Assembly (NCBI GenBank): GCA_964370295.1
Contig: CAYJIR010000007.1
Coordinates: 1-64,000 of the forward strand
Direction: 5' to 3'
From: JAAYCI01 sp964370295
GTDB taxonomy: Bacteria; Bacillota; Clostridia; Oscillospirales; Ruminococcaceae
DNA length: 64,000 bases
Position 1 is the stretch's first letter. Each line of letters starts with the position of its first letter. Shown here piece after piece: positions 25,618 through 35,295 of the stretch. The notes beneath the pieces are model-generated. The model worked only from the letters and a program-made list of their open reading frames with translations. It was not told where the DNA came from and made no database searches. Position numbers and translations under genes: made by a program.

Positions 25618-27601
25618 GTGTATCCTCCAACATTTCGCGTAGCTGCTCTTCGGTTAAGACCGACACCCCAAGTGCGATTGCCTTATCCAGTTTAGAACCT
25701 GCTGCTTGCCCGGCAAGTACATAATTTGTCTTTTTGCTCACAGAACCACTGGTGCTGCCTCCATGCTGCAAAATTAAACTTTCTGCTTCTTGCCGTGATA
25801 AAGTGGGCAAAGTTCCGGTGACAACAAAACGCAAACCCGCTAATTTATCGGTTGCTTTATTGTCGATGTACTGGGTATTTACACCAGCTTCTTTCAGTCG
25901 TTGCATTAAATCGGCCGTGCCGGGACGGGCAAAAAAATCCACAACACTTTGTGCCATCACACCTCCAAAACCTTCAATGCAGGCAATATCCTCTTCCTTT
26001 GCGATGGCCAATCCGTCTAAATGTAAAAAATGTGAAGCCAATAATTCCGCAGCTTTTTCACCGATATTTCGTATGCCAAGGCCAAACAAAAGACGGTTGA
26101 TATTGTTTTGTTTCGAACGCTCGATGGCGTTTTTTAAATTTTGGGCGGATTTATCTTTAAATTTATCCAAACACAGCAAATCATCAAAAGTTAAATCGTA
26201 GATTTCTGCCACATCGTGCACCATGTTTTTTTCGATAAGCTGCTCGCACACCGCCTCACCTAGGCCCTCGATATCCATAGCCGCACGGCTTGCAAAATGT
26301 ATGAGATGACGCAATGCCTGTGCGGGACACTTTGGGTTTTGGCAGCGCAATGCCACTTCATCATCTAAATGTACCACAGTTTCCCCGCAAGAGGGACAAT
26401 GCTGTGGCATTTCAAAAATAGGATTTTGGCTGTTGTGTTTTATAACAGATACAATCTCCGGAATAATATCTCCGGCTTTACGTACCAAAACCGTATCACC
26501 GATACATAGGCCAAGCTGGCGAATATTGTCTTGATTGTGCAAAATGGCACGAGAAATTGTACTTCCGGATAATAAAATAGGTTCTAGCACGGCTGTAGGT
26601 GTTAAGACACCGGTGCGACCCACAGAAATATCCACATCTAATAAAATACTTTGTTTTTCTTCGGGTGGATATTTAAAAGCAATGGCCCATCGAGGATATT
26701 TTCCGGTGCTACCAAGGGTGGTTCTTTGTGTAAAGTTATCAACCTTTACCACAGAACCGTCGATGTCAAATGATAAATTCTTTCTTTGTTCTCCAATATT
26801 TTCTACTGCTTCTAGGGCTTCTTGCATGGTGGAAACACATTTATAACGAGGGCTAACCGGAAAACCAAGTGCAGCAAGATAGGACAAACTCTCGCTATGA
26901 GAGCTAAGCTGATACCCTTGTATTTGCTGAATATTGAAGATGAAAATGGAAAGGTCTCGTTGTGCTGTTATTTGTGCATCTTTTTGGCGCAAACTGCCGG
27001 CGGCAGCATTTCTTGGGTTTTTGGGCAGCGGTTTTCCCTCTAAGCGACATTTCTCCACAAAGGAAGCAAACACAGCATGGGGCATATACACTTCTCCACG
27101 CAGCTCTAAAAAAGACGGTGCATCTTTTAATATTTTAGGAAGATTTTGAATGGTGCGTAAATTTTCGCTCACGTCCTCGCCCCACACGCCATTCCCACGT
27201 GTGGATCCCCGCGAAAATACACCATTGACATATTCCAAACTAACCGATAAACCGTCTATCTTTGTTTCCACCACATAGCTAGCCTCTGGATATATTTGAC
27301 GCACACGGCGGTCGAATTCCAACATATCGTTTGTAGTAAAAGCGTCTTGTAAACTTTCCATTTTAACAAGATGCTCCACTTTCGAAAAGCGGCCGGAAGG
27401 GTGCCCTTGTACAGTTTGTGTGGGAGAATCCTCTGTGCGTAGTTGTGGAAAAGTATGTTCCAACGCTTTTAATTCATTCATCAATTGGTCGTATTCAAAA
27501 TCCGATATTTCGGGTGCATCCTTGTCATAATACAATCTTGCATGTTTGGCCAGCTCTATTTTTAGGGTGTTTATTTTTATGGTTGCCTGTTTTGTATCCA
27601 T
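25610..27601 (-). CDS. ligA: NAD-dependent DNA ligase
   Basis: A 663-residue DNA ligase for replication and repair. The adenylation domain has the catalytic lysine in KIDGLSVSLEY near residue 115, followed by an OB-fold, a Cys4 zinc finger (CPSCG and CQNPKCPAQ, about 405-430), HhH motifs (NIGEKAAELLA, CIEGFGGVMAQSVVDF) and a C-terminal BRCT domain (LRFVVTGTLPTLSR onward). The frame is open 48 bases further upstream (27649); I prefer the ATG at 27601, preceded by GGGGG and giving usual length, but this is not certain. Confidence 0.95.
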   Translation of the reverse strand: MDTKQATIKINTLKIELAKHARLYYDKDAPEISDFEYDQLMNELKALEHTFPQLRTEDSPTQTVQGHPSGRFSKVEHLVKMESLQDAFTTNDMLEFDRRVRQIYPEASYVVETKIDGLSVSLEYVNGVFSRGSTRGNGVWGEDVSENLRTIQNLPKILKDAPSFLELRGEVYMPHAVFASFVEKCRLEGKPLPKNPRNAAAGSLRQKDAQITAQRDLSIFIFNIQQIQGYQLSSHSESLSYLAALGFPVSPRYKCVSTMQEALEAVENIGEQRKNLSFDIDGSVVKVDNFTQRTTLGSTGKYPRWAIAFKYPPEEKQSILLDVDISVGRTGVLTPTAVLEPILLSGSTISRAILHNQDNIRQLGLCIGDTVLVRKAGDIIPEIVSVIKHNSQNPIFEMPQHCPSCGETVVHLDDEVALRCQNPKCPAQALRHLIHFASRAAMDIEGLGEAVCEQLIEKNMVHDVAEIYDLTFDDLLCLDKFKDKSAQNLKNAIERSKQNNINRLLFGLGIRNIGEKAAELLASHFLHLDGLAIAKEEDIACIEGFGGVMAQSVVDFFARPGTADLMQRLKEAGVNTQYIDNKATDKLAGLRFVVTGTLPTLSRQEAESLILQHGGSTSGSVSKKTNYVLAGQAAGSKLDKAIALGVSVLTEEQLREMLEDTHE

Positions 27602-27776
27602 TTTTGCCCCCGTAATGGTTTGTTTGCCCGGTTTCGATGCCATCTTCATAGCTACGTGCTGGTATGTCTATATTCTACGCCTACACAGCGATGAAAAACA
27701 ATGTGTAAAACCACGAAAAAACTACAAAAAAATGTATTTTTTATGAAAAATGGCAACCCAATGCTTTGTGTGTCAC

Positions 27777-28364
27777 CTAGTTTTTTTTGTGTTTGTCTTT
27801 TTTCTTTTTTTGCACGGAAAACCCAAATTTCCCCAAATTTTGGCCTATGCCAAAATAATGGCCATGGGAATAACAAATGGGTTTACTTTGGTTGAAATGA
27901 AATTTTCCGGTTTTATCAAAATACTCTTCACTGGCGTTTACGGCTAAAATTTCGGCCATGAACATATGATGAGAGCCAAGAGGAAGTACCTGTGTCACTT
28001 TGCATTCGATGTTGACGGGGCTTTCATAAATTAAAGGAGCGCTCACTTTAGAGGCCGCATGTGCAGTGAGTTGCATATCTTTAAATTTATCCACCTGTTT
28101 GCCGCTTTTTACGCCACAGTAATCGCAGGCCCTCACCAATGCTTCGGTGGTGAGGTTGATAACAAACTCTCCCGTTTTTTGGATAATATCATAGGAATGT
28201 CTACTTTCGCGCAGAGATATATAAGTCATGGCAGGTTCTGTGCATAAAGTGCCGGCCCAAGCCACGGTTACAATATTTTTTTCACCATCCATATTTCCAC
28301 AAGAAACCATCACGGCCGGTGCCGGATATAAAAGTGTGCCGGGTTTCCACACAACTTTTGCCAT
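27777..28364 (-). CDS. Flavin reductase-like (flavoredoxin-type) FMN-binding protein
   Basis: A 195-residue protein of the flavin reductase-like FMN-binding split-barrel family. The sequence around PAPAVMVSCGN, VTVAWAGTLCTEPAMTYISL (about 35-55), RHSYDIIQKTGEFVINLTT (about 57-75) and the Cys pair CDYCGVKSGKQVDKF (about 82-96) match anaerobe flavoredoxins and related flavin proteins. The tail is unusually rich in Lys (QKKKKDKHKKN). The ATG at 28364 has AAAGGAG upstream; a longer frame is not preceded by one. It stands alone between two noncoding stretches; the substrate or partner cannot be read. Confidence 0.85.
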   Translation of the reverse strand: MAKVVWKPGTLLYPAPAVMVSCGNMDGEKNIVTVAWAGTLCTEPAMTYISLRESRHSYDIIQKTGEFVINLTTEALVRACDYCGVKSGKQVDKFKDMQLTAHAASKVSAPLIYESPVNIECKVTQVLPLGSHHMFMAEILAVNASEEYFDKTGKFHFNQSKPICYSHGHYFGIGQNLGKFGFSVQKKKKDKHKKN

Positions 28365-28433
28365 AGAATTCTCCTTTATTAGATACTTAGCGAACATTTT
28401 TAGCCCTGCCAATAATAGCATTAAAATTTTAAG

Positions 28434-28480
28434 CAGTGGCCATAAAAGCGTGTGATAAAGCCATCTTATGGGGCATACCT
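28434..28480. repeat. CCATAAAAG-type imperfect palindrome, copy A
   Basis: The segment GGCCATAAAAG followed after about 16 bases by CTTATGGGGCATACC forms an imperfect hairpin. It closely resembles copy B near 51057, which reads GGCCATAAAAG then CTTTTATGGGGGTATAC. It lies in the 419-base gap between the flavin protein and pfkA. Confidence 0.5.
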
Positions 28481-28527
28481 TGATGTAATCCGCTGTGTTT
28501 TCGTCCCTTAATGAAAAGGCGAAAACG

Positions 28528-28569
28528 AAAGTGCAAAGTTTTTAAAAATGGAAAAACCCTTGCACTTTT
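28528..28569. repeat. Long hairpin in the flavin protein-pfkA gap
   Basis: AAAGTGCAA at 28528-28536 pairs with TTGCACTTT at the other end, and the stem continues after one mismatch through GTTTTT/AAAAAC. No gene is seen from 28365 to 28783, but three separate hairpins occur there, so the region may hold tandem terminators or a small RNA. Confidence 0.5.
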
Positions 28570-28692
28570 CTAAACAAAAACAACATTTTAAATTTGTATA
28601 TGGCTTTTTTTCGGTGGACATTCCTTAAAAAGATGATAAAGCATATTGCAAGGATTATGCCGTCCTTTATAAATTCAAAACAAAAGAATACA

Positions 28693-28728
28693 AAACGGCA
28701 AACTCAAAATAAATTGTGTTTGCCGTTT
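28693..28728 (-). terminator. Intrinsic terminator after pfkA
   Basis: An 11-bp perfect stem (AAACGGCAAAC/GTTTGCCGTTT) with a 14-base loop, followed on the minus strand by TGTATTCTTTTG. It lies 56 bases after the pfkA stop. Confidence 0.75.
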
Positions 28729-28783
28729 GTACCTATGCATAAAGCCTTATTATAAAAATACCAACCAAACACTAGGGCAGATT

Positions 28784-29761
28784 TTACACAGACAAAACTT
28801 CGTTGATTTCCAGCAAAGAATTATCCAGTTTCTTTTTCATGGCTAGGGCTTCTTTAATGTCGTAGTCTATCAATTCATCCGAGCGCATTCCGATAACACG
28901 GTCTGCTATCCCTTTCGACAAAAGCTCCACAGCATGAAAACCAAAACGGGTAGCAGCCACACGATCGCGAACCGTAGGTGATCCGCCACGTTGCACATGT
29001 CCTAAAACAGTGGGCCTTGCCTCTATGCCGGATTTTTCTTCGATCACTTTTGCCAAGGCGGCGGCTCCGCCGGCACCCTCTGCTACAACAATGATAAAAT
29101 GTTTTTTGCCCATTTTTTTTGTGAATTTCATTTTGGATACAATGTCTTTATCCACATCCACTTCTCTTTCCGGGACAATGGTGATTAAGGCACCCACGGC
29201 AAGGCCGATATTGGCGGCAATATAACCGGCCGTATGTCCCATCACCTCCACCACGCTGCAACGGTCATGGCTTAGCATGGTGTCGCGCAATTTATCCACC
29301 ATTTCCAAGGCGGTATTCATGGCGGTGTCGTATCCAATGGTGTAGTCTGTGCAGGCGATATCATTATCTATGGTGCCCGGTATGCACACACAGGGAATCT
29401 CCTGGGCCGATAAATCCATTGCACCGCGGAAAGAGCCGTCGCCACCAATGACGACCATGGCATCTAAGCCATGTTTTCTGCAATTGGCCGCGGCTATTTG
29501 TTGGCCCTGTAACGTTAAAAATTCCGGGCTTCTGGCCGTGTATAACATTGTGCCACCACGGTGAATAATTTCCGATACACTGCGGATATGAAGCTCTTCT
29601 ATGTCGTCTTCTATAAGACCATTGTACCCGTGACGCACGCCGAACACTTTCATGTTTTTACTTAAGGCAGAACGCACCACCGCACGAATGGCCGCATTCA
29701 TCCCAGGGGCATCACCACCACTGGTTAAAACTCCAATTTTTTTCATTTCCAATTCAGCCAT
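28784..29761 (-). CDS. pfkA: ATP-dependent 6-phosphofructokinase (type A)
   Basis: A 325-residue glycolytic kinase that phosphorylates fructose 6-phosphate. Motifs are GVLTSGGDAPGMNAAIR near residue 8, GGDGSFRGA near 107 and the catalytic PGTIDNDIACTDYTIG near 127. Both positions that separate ATP- from diphosphate-using enzymes carry the ATP type: GGDGS and PGTIDND (Gly104/Gly124 in E. coli numbering). The start at 29761 has GGAG upstream; a longer frame does not. It follows dnaE, a common clostridial order. The window also has a second, different PFK at 37294. Confidence 0.96.
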   Translation of the reverse strand: MAELEMKKIGVLTSGGDAPGMNAAIRAVVRSALSKNMKVFGVRHGYNGLIEDDIEELHIRSVSEIIHRGGTMLYTARSPEFLTLQGQQIAAANCRKHGLDAMVVIGGDGSFRGAMDLSAQEIPCVCIPGTIDNDIACTDYTIGYDTAMNTALEMVDKLRDTMLSHDRCSVVEVMGHTAGYIAANIGLAVGALITIVPEREVDVDKDIVSKMKFTKKMGKKHFIIVVAEGAGGAAALAKVIEEKSGIEARPTVLGHVQRGGSPTVRDRVAATRFGFHAVELLSKGIADRVIGMRSDELIDYDIKEALAMKKKLDNSLLEINEVLSV

Positions 29762-29931
29762 TATTTTCACTCCACTTCTACAGATGATAGCGCTGTATCC
29801 ACTGCAAACAGCAAGCTTACTAGCTTTTATTTTACCACAAAACATAAAAAAAAGGGAGAGGAAGTTAAAGTTTTACATTTTATATATGAAACTTCAAATA
29901 AAAACAGCTTCTCTTGTGTATTGCCACAAGT

Positions 29932-32900
29932 TTAGCGGATGGCCACATTTTCCTCGCCCAGCAATTCCTGCAATTCATGCAGCAAAGTGGCATTGTTTAC
30001 TGTCCACATGGTTTGCGGTGCTATAACCATTTGCCCACTGTCACAAAAACGAATATATACAGGAACATTTCCTTCAAATAATTGAATTAAACTTTGCGCT
30101 TTTTGGTATTGTTGGCTGTCTTTCGAAGGAACTCGTATATACAATCGAACTTCTTTTTGGCCGTTTTCATCACGATTTTGCACAATTTTATGGTTGTTGA
30201 TTGGCTCTATAGAGTCGGCTAATATTTTGGGTTCCTCTTCCTCTTTGTTGGATATACGTCCCTTTACAAGAACGGCATTATTTTCTGTAACAAGGTCGCT
30301 TGCGGCCAACAAAACTTTAGGAAAAATTATAAGTTCCATTTTTCCGGTAAGATCCTCTATATCGCAAAATGCCATTAAATCATTGTTTTTTGTTGTATGG
30401 TATTTCACCTTTACAAGTATACAAATTATAATAACTCGTGTATCATCTTTATTTTTTTCTTCATCGCCCAAAAGTTGCTGAATTTGTGCACTGGTTTTTG
30501 TTCGGATTAGATCCTTGTATTTGTCCAGTGGATGTCCTGATAAAAATAAGCCGCTAACCTCTTTTTCTTGTTGCAATAAAACCTCTTTTGGAAATTCATC
30601 GCAGGCCTGCATATGATATTGAGGCACATTCTGTTCTTGTTCCATGCCTTCAAAAAAATTCAACTGCCCTTCCAGGTTATTTTTTCGCTCGTTATCAACA
30701 CTTTTTAAAATTCCTTCTAAAGAAAGTGACATCGACCGACGGTTTTTTTCTAAGCGATCAAACGCACCGCTTTTGATAAAACTTTCTATGGCACGTTTGT
30801 TTACCTCCGGGCCGTGCTGACCCATTCGTTTGCAAAAATCGTACAAGGATAGAAAAGCACCTTCGTGGGTTCGTTCTTGCACCACAAGTTCCATCAAATG
30901 TCGGCCCACATTTTTAAGTGCCAGCAGACCATAGCGAATTTGACCCTTTTCCACGGTAAAACCCACATAACTTTCGTTGATATCCGGTGGCAAAACGGAT
31001 ATACCCATGCGTTCGCTTTCAGATATATAGGAAATCACCTTGCCGGTAGAATCTAAAACACTTGTCATGAGTGCGGCCATAAATTCTTTGGGATAATGGC
31101 ATTTTAAATAGGCTGTTTGGTAGGCTACCATGGCATAGGCCGCTGCATGAGATTTATTGAAGGCGTAGGAGGCAAAACTACTCATCTCATCAAAAATGGA
31201 ATTGGCAAGCTCTGCAGAAATTCCATTTTCGATACATCCTTTGCAGCGGTTATCAGGTGCATCACTTCCGTAGATAAAAATAGAACGTTGCTCTTCCATC
31301 ACCTCATGTTTTTTCTTGCTCATGGCACGGCGCACTAGGTCGGCCTGGCCATAGGAAAAACCTGCCAATTCTCTAAAAATTTGCATCACTTGTTCTTGGT
31401 ATACAATGCAGCCATAGGTAACATCTAAAATAGAGGCCAATTTTTCGGTTTTATATCGTATTTTTGTAGGATCATGCCTGTTTCGTATATAGGTGGGAAT
31501 AGAATCCATAGGTCCCGGACGATACAAAGAAATCAAGGCAATAATATCCTCTATGGAGCGTGGTTTTAAATGTACTAGGGTTTGTTTCATGCCAGATGAT
31601 TCCAGCTGAAATACACCGTCGGTTTCCCCAAGAGAAAGCAGGGCGAACACCGCTTCGTCTTCTAAAGAAATGGTTTCCAAAGAAAAATTCACATTGTTTT
31701 TTTGCACCATTTTTTCCGCATCCGCAATGACTGTTAAGGTGCGTAAACCAAGGAAATCCATTTTCAAGAGACCCAGTTCCTCTATGGTTGTCATGGGAAA
31801 CTGGGTTACAATAGCGCCTTCGTTGGTGGACAAGGGCACATATTCGTTGGCCGCCTTTGGTGTGATAACCACACCGGCGGCATGGGTAGAGGCATGGCGG
31901 GGCATTCCTTCTAGCTTTCTGGCAAGGTCGATAAGGCCTTGCACTTCAGAATCTTTTTGGCATGCCTCCACCAGCGGTTTAGATACTTTTAATGCCCTAT
32001 CCAAGGTCATTTTAAGTTCCATGGGAACCATTTTTGCCACCCCATCCACCTTTTGGTAGGGTATATCCAGCACGCGGCCTACATCTCGTATGGCTGCCCT
32101 GGCCGCCATGGTGCCAAAAGTAATGATTTGCGCCACATGGTCGGCACCATATTTTTGCACTACATAATCGATCACTTCGTTTCGGCGCTCGTAGCAAAAA
32201 TCAATATCAAAATCCGGCATGGAAATGCGCTCTGGGTTTAAAAAGCGCTCGAATAAAAGCTGGTATCGCAAGGGGTCTATGCCGGTGATTCCCATGCAAT
32301 AGGCGGCAAGACTGCCGGCACCACTGCCACGCCCCGGCCCCACAGCAATCCCATTTTCACGTGCATATCGAATGAAATCGGCCACGATAAGATAATAGTT
32401 TGTGTAGCCCATGCGGCTGATGATTTCTATTTCATAGGCGAGCCGTTCCACGGCATCTTTAGGCGGATTAATTCCATAGTGCTGTTGTAAACCATCACTA
32501 CATAAGCTTTTAAAATAGCTTTCGTTGTCTTGTCCATCCGGTGCTTCAAAAGTAGGCAATTGGGTTATACCAAACTCGTAATCGAAATTGCACATGTCTG
32601 CAATTCGGGCCGTATTTTCACAAGCTTTTGGCCATGCAGGAAATAAAGCGTGCATCTCCGCATCACTTTTTATATAGAATTCATCGGTTTCAAATTCCAG
32701 CTTGTCTTCGTCATGGACGGTTTTTTGTGTTTGAATACACACCAAAATGCTTTGCATTTGGGCGTCTTCCCGTGTTAAATAGTGGGCGTCATTGGTGGCA
32801 ACAAGAGGTATTTCGCAGTCTTCGGCCAAACGCACCAACTGGGGTAGCACCATTTGTTGGTCGGCAAGGCCATGGTCTTGGATTTCGATATAATAATTGT

Positions 32901-33402
32901 CTTTTCCAAATAAATCTTGAAACCAAAGAGCACGATCTTTTGCCCTTTGGTAGTCTCCGCTTAATAGTTTTCGCGGAATTTCACCGGCGAGGCAGGCAGA
33001 TAAACAAATTAGGCCTTCATGATATTGTATCAATAGTTCATCGTCAATGCGTGGTTTAGAATAGAATCCTTCCGTGTAACCCGCTGAAACCATCTTGATT
33101 AAATTTTGGTAGCCCAGTTTGTTTTTGCAAAGTAGCACCAAATGATGGTTGCCGTCTATATGGCTTACCTTATCGTGGCGTGTGCGGTTTGCAACATAAA
33201 CTTCACATCCTATAATAGGTTTTATACCGTGTTTTTTTGCCTGTTTATAAAAATCCACACAGCCAAACATGGCGCCGTGGTCTGTGATGGCCACTGCCGT
33301 TTGCCCCAGTTCTGCCACACGCTTAAACAAGCGCTCGATGCGGCAAGCACCATCGAGCAAGCTGTATTCTGTATGTACATGTAAGTGCACAAAAGGTGGC
33401 AT
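29932..33402 (-). CDS. dnaE: DNA polymerase III alpha subunit DnaE
   Basis: A 1156-residue replicative polymerase subunit. It has the N-terminal PHP domain (HLHVHTEYSLLDGACR, residues 6-21; HHLVLLCKN and other metal-site segments), the palm with PDFDIDFCYERR near 395 and GPGRGSGAGSLAAYC near 355, the helix-hairpin-helix region near 800-900, and a C-terminal OB-fold near 985-1080. This is the DnaE class, not PolC, which firmicutes also have elsewhere. AGGAGAAG precedes the start. It lies 12 bases after whiA. Confidence 0.97.
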   Translation of the reverse strand: MPPFVHLHVHTEYSLLDGACRIERLFKRVAELGQTAVAITDHGAMFGCVDFYKQAKKHGIKPIIGCEVYVANRTRHDKVSHIDGNHHLVLLCKNKLGYQNLIKMVSAGYTEGFYSKPRIDDELLIQYHEGLICLSACLAGEIPRKLLSGDYQRAKDRALWFQDLFGKDNYYIEIQDHGLADQQMVLPQLVRLAEDCEIPLVATNDAHYLTREDAQMQSILVCIQTQKTVHDEDKLEFETDEFYIKSDAEMHALFPAWPKACENTARIADMCNFDYEFGITQLPTFEAPDGQDNESYFKSLCSDGLQQHYGINPPKDAVERLAYEIEIISRMGYTNYYLIVADFIRYARENGIAVGPGRGSGAGSLAAYCMGITGIDPLRYQLLFERFLNPERISMPDFDIDFCYERRNEVIDYVVQKYGADHVAQIITFGTMAARAAIRDVGRVLDIPYQKVDGVAKMVPMELKMTLDRALKVSKPLVEACQKDSEVQGLIDLARKLEGMPRHASTHAAGVVITPKAANEYVPLSTNEGAIVTQFPMTTIEELGLLKMDFLGLRTLTVIADAEKMVQKNNVNFSLETISLEDEAVFALLSLGETDGVFQLESSGMKQTLVHLKPRSIEDIIALISLYRPGPMDSIPTYIRNRHDPTKIRYKTEKLASILDVTYGCIVYQEQVMQIFRELAGFSYGQADLVRRAMSKKKHEVMEEQRSIFIYGSDAPDNRCKGCIENGISAELANSIFDEMSSFASYAFNKSHAAAYAMVAYQTAYLKCHYPKEFMAALMTSVLDSTGKVISYISESERMGISVLPPDINESYVGFTVEKGQIRYGLLALKNVGRHLMELVVQERTHEGAFLSLYDFCKRMGQHGPEVNKRAIESFIKSGAFDRLEKNRRSMSLSLEGILKSVDNERKNNLEGQLNFFEGMEQEQNVPQYHMQACDEFPKEVLLQQEKEVSGLFLSGHPLDKYKDLIRTKTSAQIQQLLGDEEKNKDDTRVIIICILVKVKYHTTKNNDLMAFCDIEDLTGKMELIIFPKVLLAASDLVTENNAVLVKGRISNKEEEEPKILADSIEPINNHKIVQNRDENGQKEVRLYIRVPSKDSQQYQKAQSLIQLFEGNVPVYIRFCDSGQMVIAPQTMWTVNNATLLHELQELLGEENVAIR

Positions 33403-33413
33403 AAGATCTTCTC

Positions 33414-34334
33414 CTATATGTTTGGCTGCCGCTGTTTTTCTTTTTGCTCGTTTGCTTTCTCTTTTATTTTTTGTAAACGGTGGCGCAAACCGGATTTGGA
33501 AATGGGTTCTTTTGATACGGAAACAAGCTCTGCTAACGATAAATCGGGGTGTTTTTTTCGAAGTTGTGCCGCTTGTTGCAAAGTAGGTTCTAATGTTTGC
33601 ATGTTTCCTTCTTTTTCCAAATAGGCGATGGCCTGCAAAATTTCGCGATTTGCCTGCACAATTTTATCGATATTGGCTGTTTCGCAGTTTGTGATGCGGT
33701 TGGCACGGTTGCGCACATCCTTGTACACTTTAAGTTGCATGATTTCTAAAGCGCTTTGGGGTGCACCCATAGCGGTGAGCAAATCTTCCACACTTTCGCT
33801 TGCCTTAAAATATAAAACATACAGGCCCTTGCGTAAGGCTCTTTTTGGCACAAACCCATATTCACTAAAAAGTTCCTGCACGTCTTGAGAAAGACAATAT
33901 CTTTGCGTTAAAAATTCTAAACAATATCCCTTTTGTGGGTTTACTGCCATGCCGGCTACCATAAAGGCAGCAGAGATAAATTGAAAGAAACAGCGTTTGC
34001 ACAAAAAAACATCTCTATGTAAACGCAAGCTGGTTTCTTCGCCGGTATATCCGAATATTTCCAATAATTTTTCAATTTCAAAAGGGTCGCTCACTTTAAA
34101 CTCATAGCTGGATTGCTCTTCTCCGCGCACATAAACTTTGCCATTAATGCCCGCTTGTTGTATGGTGTTTTTTGCCCATCGGGCAACAAAAGCACGTTCT
34201 GTGTGCAAGATAAGCCCTTTTGTATCAAAAGATTTTGAAAAGCAAACCACGCCATATGCCGCCGCTGTCACACAGCAAGGACGCTCTATGTTTTGCATAG
34301 CAATTTCTTTTTTTATCTGTCCACAAAAACTCAT
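33414..34334 (-). CDS. whiA: WhiA, DNA-binding cell-division regulator
   Basis: A 306-residue WhiA protein. The N-terminal LAGLIDADG-like domain (about 85-200, with CCVTAAAYGVVCFSKS at the start and CKRCFFQFISAAFMVAG near 113) lacks homing endonuclease catalytic acids as in the family, and the C-terminal helix-turn-helix domain (about 225-290) has LRKKHPDLSLAELVSVS-(E)PISKSGLRHRLQKI. WhiA controls sporulation septation in actinobacteria and affects division in bacilli. rapZ and yvcK, its usual companions, are absent from this window; murB and hprK are present. Confidence 0.94.
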   Translation of the reverse strand: MSFCGQIKKEIAMQNIERPCCVTAAAYGVVCFSKSFDTKGLILHTERAFVARWAKNTIQQAGINGKVYVRGEEQSSYEFKVSDPFEIEKLLEIFGYTGEETSLRLHRDVFLCKRCFFQFISAAFMVAGMAVNPQKGYCLEFLTQRYCLSQDVQELFSEYGFVPKRALRKGLYVLYFKASESVEDLLTAMGAPQSALEIMQLKVYKDVRNRANRITNCETANIDKIVQANREILQAIAYLEKEGNMQTLEPTLQQAAQLRKKHPDLSLAELVSVSKEPISKSGLRHRLQKIKEKANEQKEKQRQPNI

Positions 34335-34350
34335 GGGGAGTATTCCTTTT

Positions 34351-35280
34351 CTAGTCTTCCAGCACCTGGAATTCGCGCTCTAAGTGATAGCCGGTTTTTT
34401 CTTTTACGATGTGGGCTACTTCATCAGCTAACACTAAGATATCTTGGCAAGATGCATTTTTTATGTTTACAATAAAACCGCTGTGTTTTTCGCTGATGGC
34501 GGCGCCACCCACACGTCGACCTTTTAAGCCACATTGTTCGATTAAGGCGGCTGCAAATGCACCCGTTGGGCGTTTAAATGCACTGCCGGCACTGGGGTAA
34601 TCCAGTGGTTGTTTGTCTTTTCTGCTTTGCATATGAGTTTGCATTTTCAGTGAAATATCCTGTGGGTCTCCCCTTTTTAAAACAAAGTTTGCACCCACCA
34701 TCACCCAGTTGTTTTTTTGAAAACAAGAGCAGCGATAGCCCATTTCTAAAGCTGATACCGGCACTTCGCGCACAGAAAGACTTTCGTCTATCACCTGCAC
34801 ACTTGCAAGTGTATCACAAATTTCCCCCCCATAGGCGCCGGCATTCATATATACAGCACCACCCACCGAACCGGGGATACCATAGGCGAATTCCAAACCG
34901 GTAAGTCCTTCGCTTTGCGCCTTGATACAAAGTGTGGAAAGACGTGTGGCGGCACCGGCTTGCAGATGGTTCTCTTTTTGTTGTATCTGTGCAAAGTCTC
35001 CTTCGCCTAAATGGATAACCACTCCGTTGTAGCCTTCGTCTTTAAATATTACGTTGCTACCACAGCCAATCAGGCAATGTGGAATATCCTCTTCACGCAC
35101 TGTGCCCAGTATGGCCAGCAATTGTTCCATATTTTGGGGTACACAAAAAAAAGACGCAGGCCCTCCCACTTGAAAACTGGTGTGATTTTTCATTGCCTCG
35201 TCTTTATAAAACATCACATCCAAAGCATGTAAGGCCTGTTCTATCCTGTCTTTTTTCCACATGGTAATATTGCTGGGCAT
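34351..35280 (-). CDS. murB: UDP-N-acetylenolpyruvoylglucosamine reductase
   Basis: A 309-residue FAD enzyme completing UDP-N-acetylmuramate synthesis for peptidoglycan. Motifs are MKNHTSFQVGGPASFF near 30, CLIGCGSNVIFKDEGYNGVVI near 75, LEFAYGIPGSVGGAVYMNAGAYGGE near 125-149 and the C-terminal SAGSAFKRP / GRRVGGAAISEKHSGFIVN region near 225-270 with the catalytic Ser and Glu. It belongs to the type II MurB group seen in Gram-positives. AAAGGAA precedes the start. Confidence 0.96.
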   Translation of the reverse strand: MPSNITMWKKDRIEQALHALDVMFYKDEAMKNHTSFQVGGPASFFCVPQNMEQLLAILGTVREEDIPHCLIGCGSNVIFKDEGYNGVVIHLGEGDFAQIQQKENHLQAGAATRLSTLCIKAQSEGLTGLEFAYGIPGSVGGAVYMNAGAYGGEICDTLASVQVIDESLSVREVPVSALEMGYRCSCFQKNNWVMVGANFVLKRGDPQDISLKMQTHMQSRKDKQPLDYPSAGSAFKRPTGAFAAALIEQCGLKGRRVGGAAISEKHSGFIVNIKNASCQDILVLADEVAHIVKEKTGYHLEREFQVLED

Positions 35281-35295
35281 GCTGTTCCTTTCCGG

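Noticed and set aside
28365..28783. 6S RNA or other known housekeeping RNA
   Set aside because: Hairpins are separate and do not form the single long bulged rod of 6S, nor SRP or tmRNA features.
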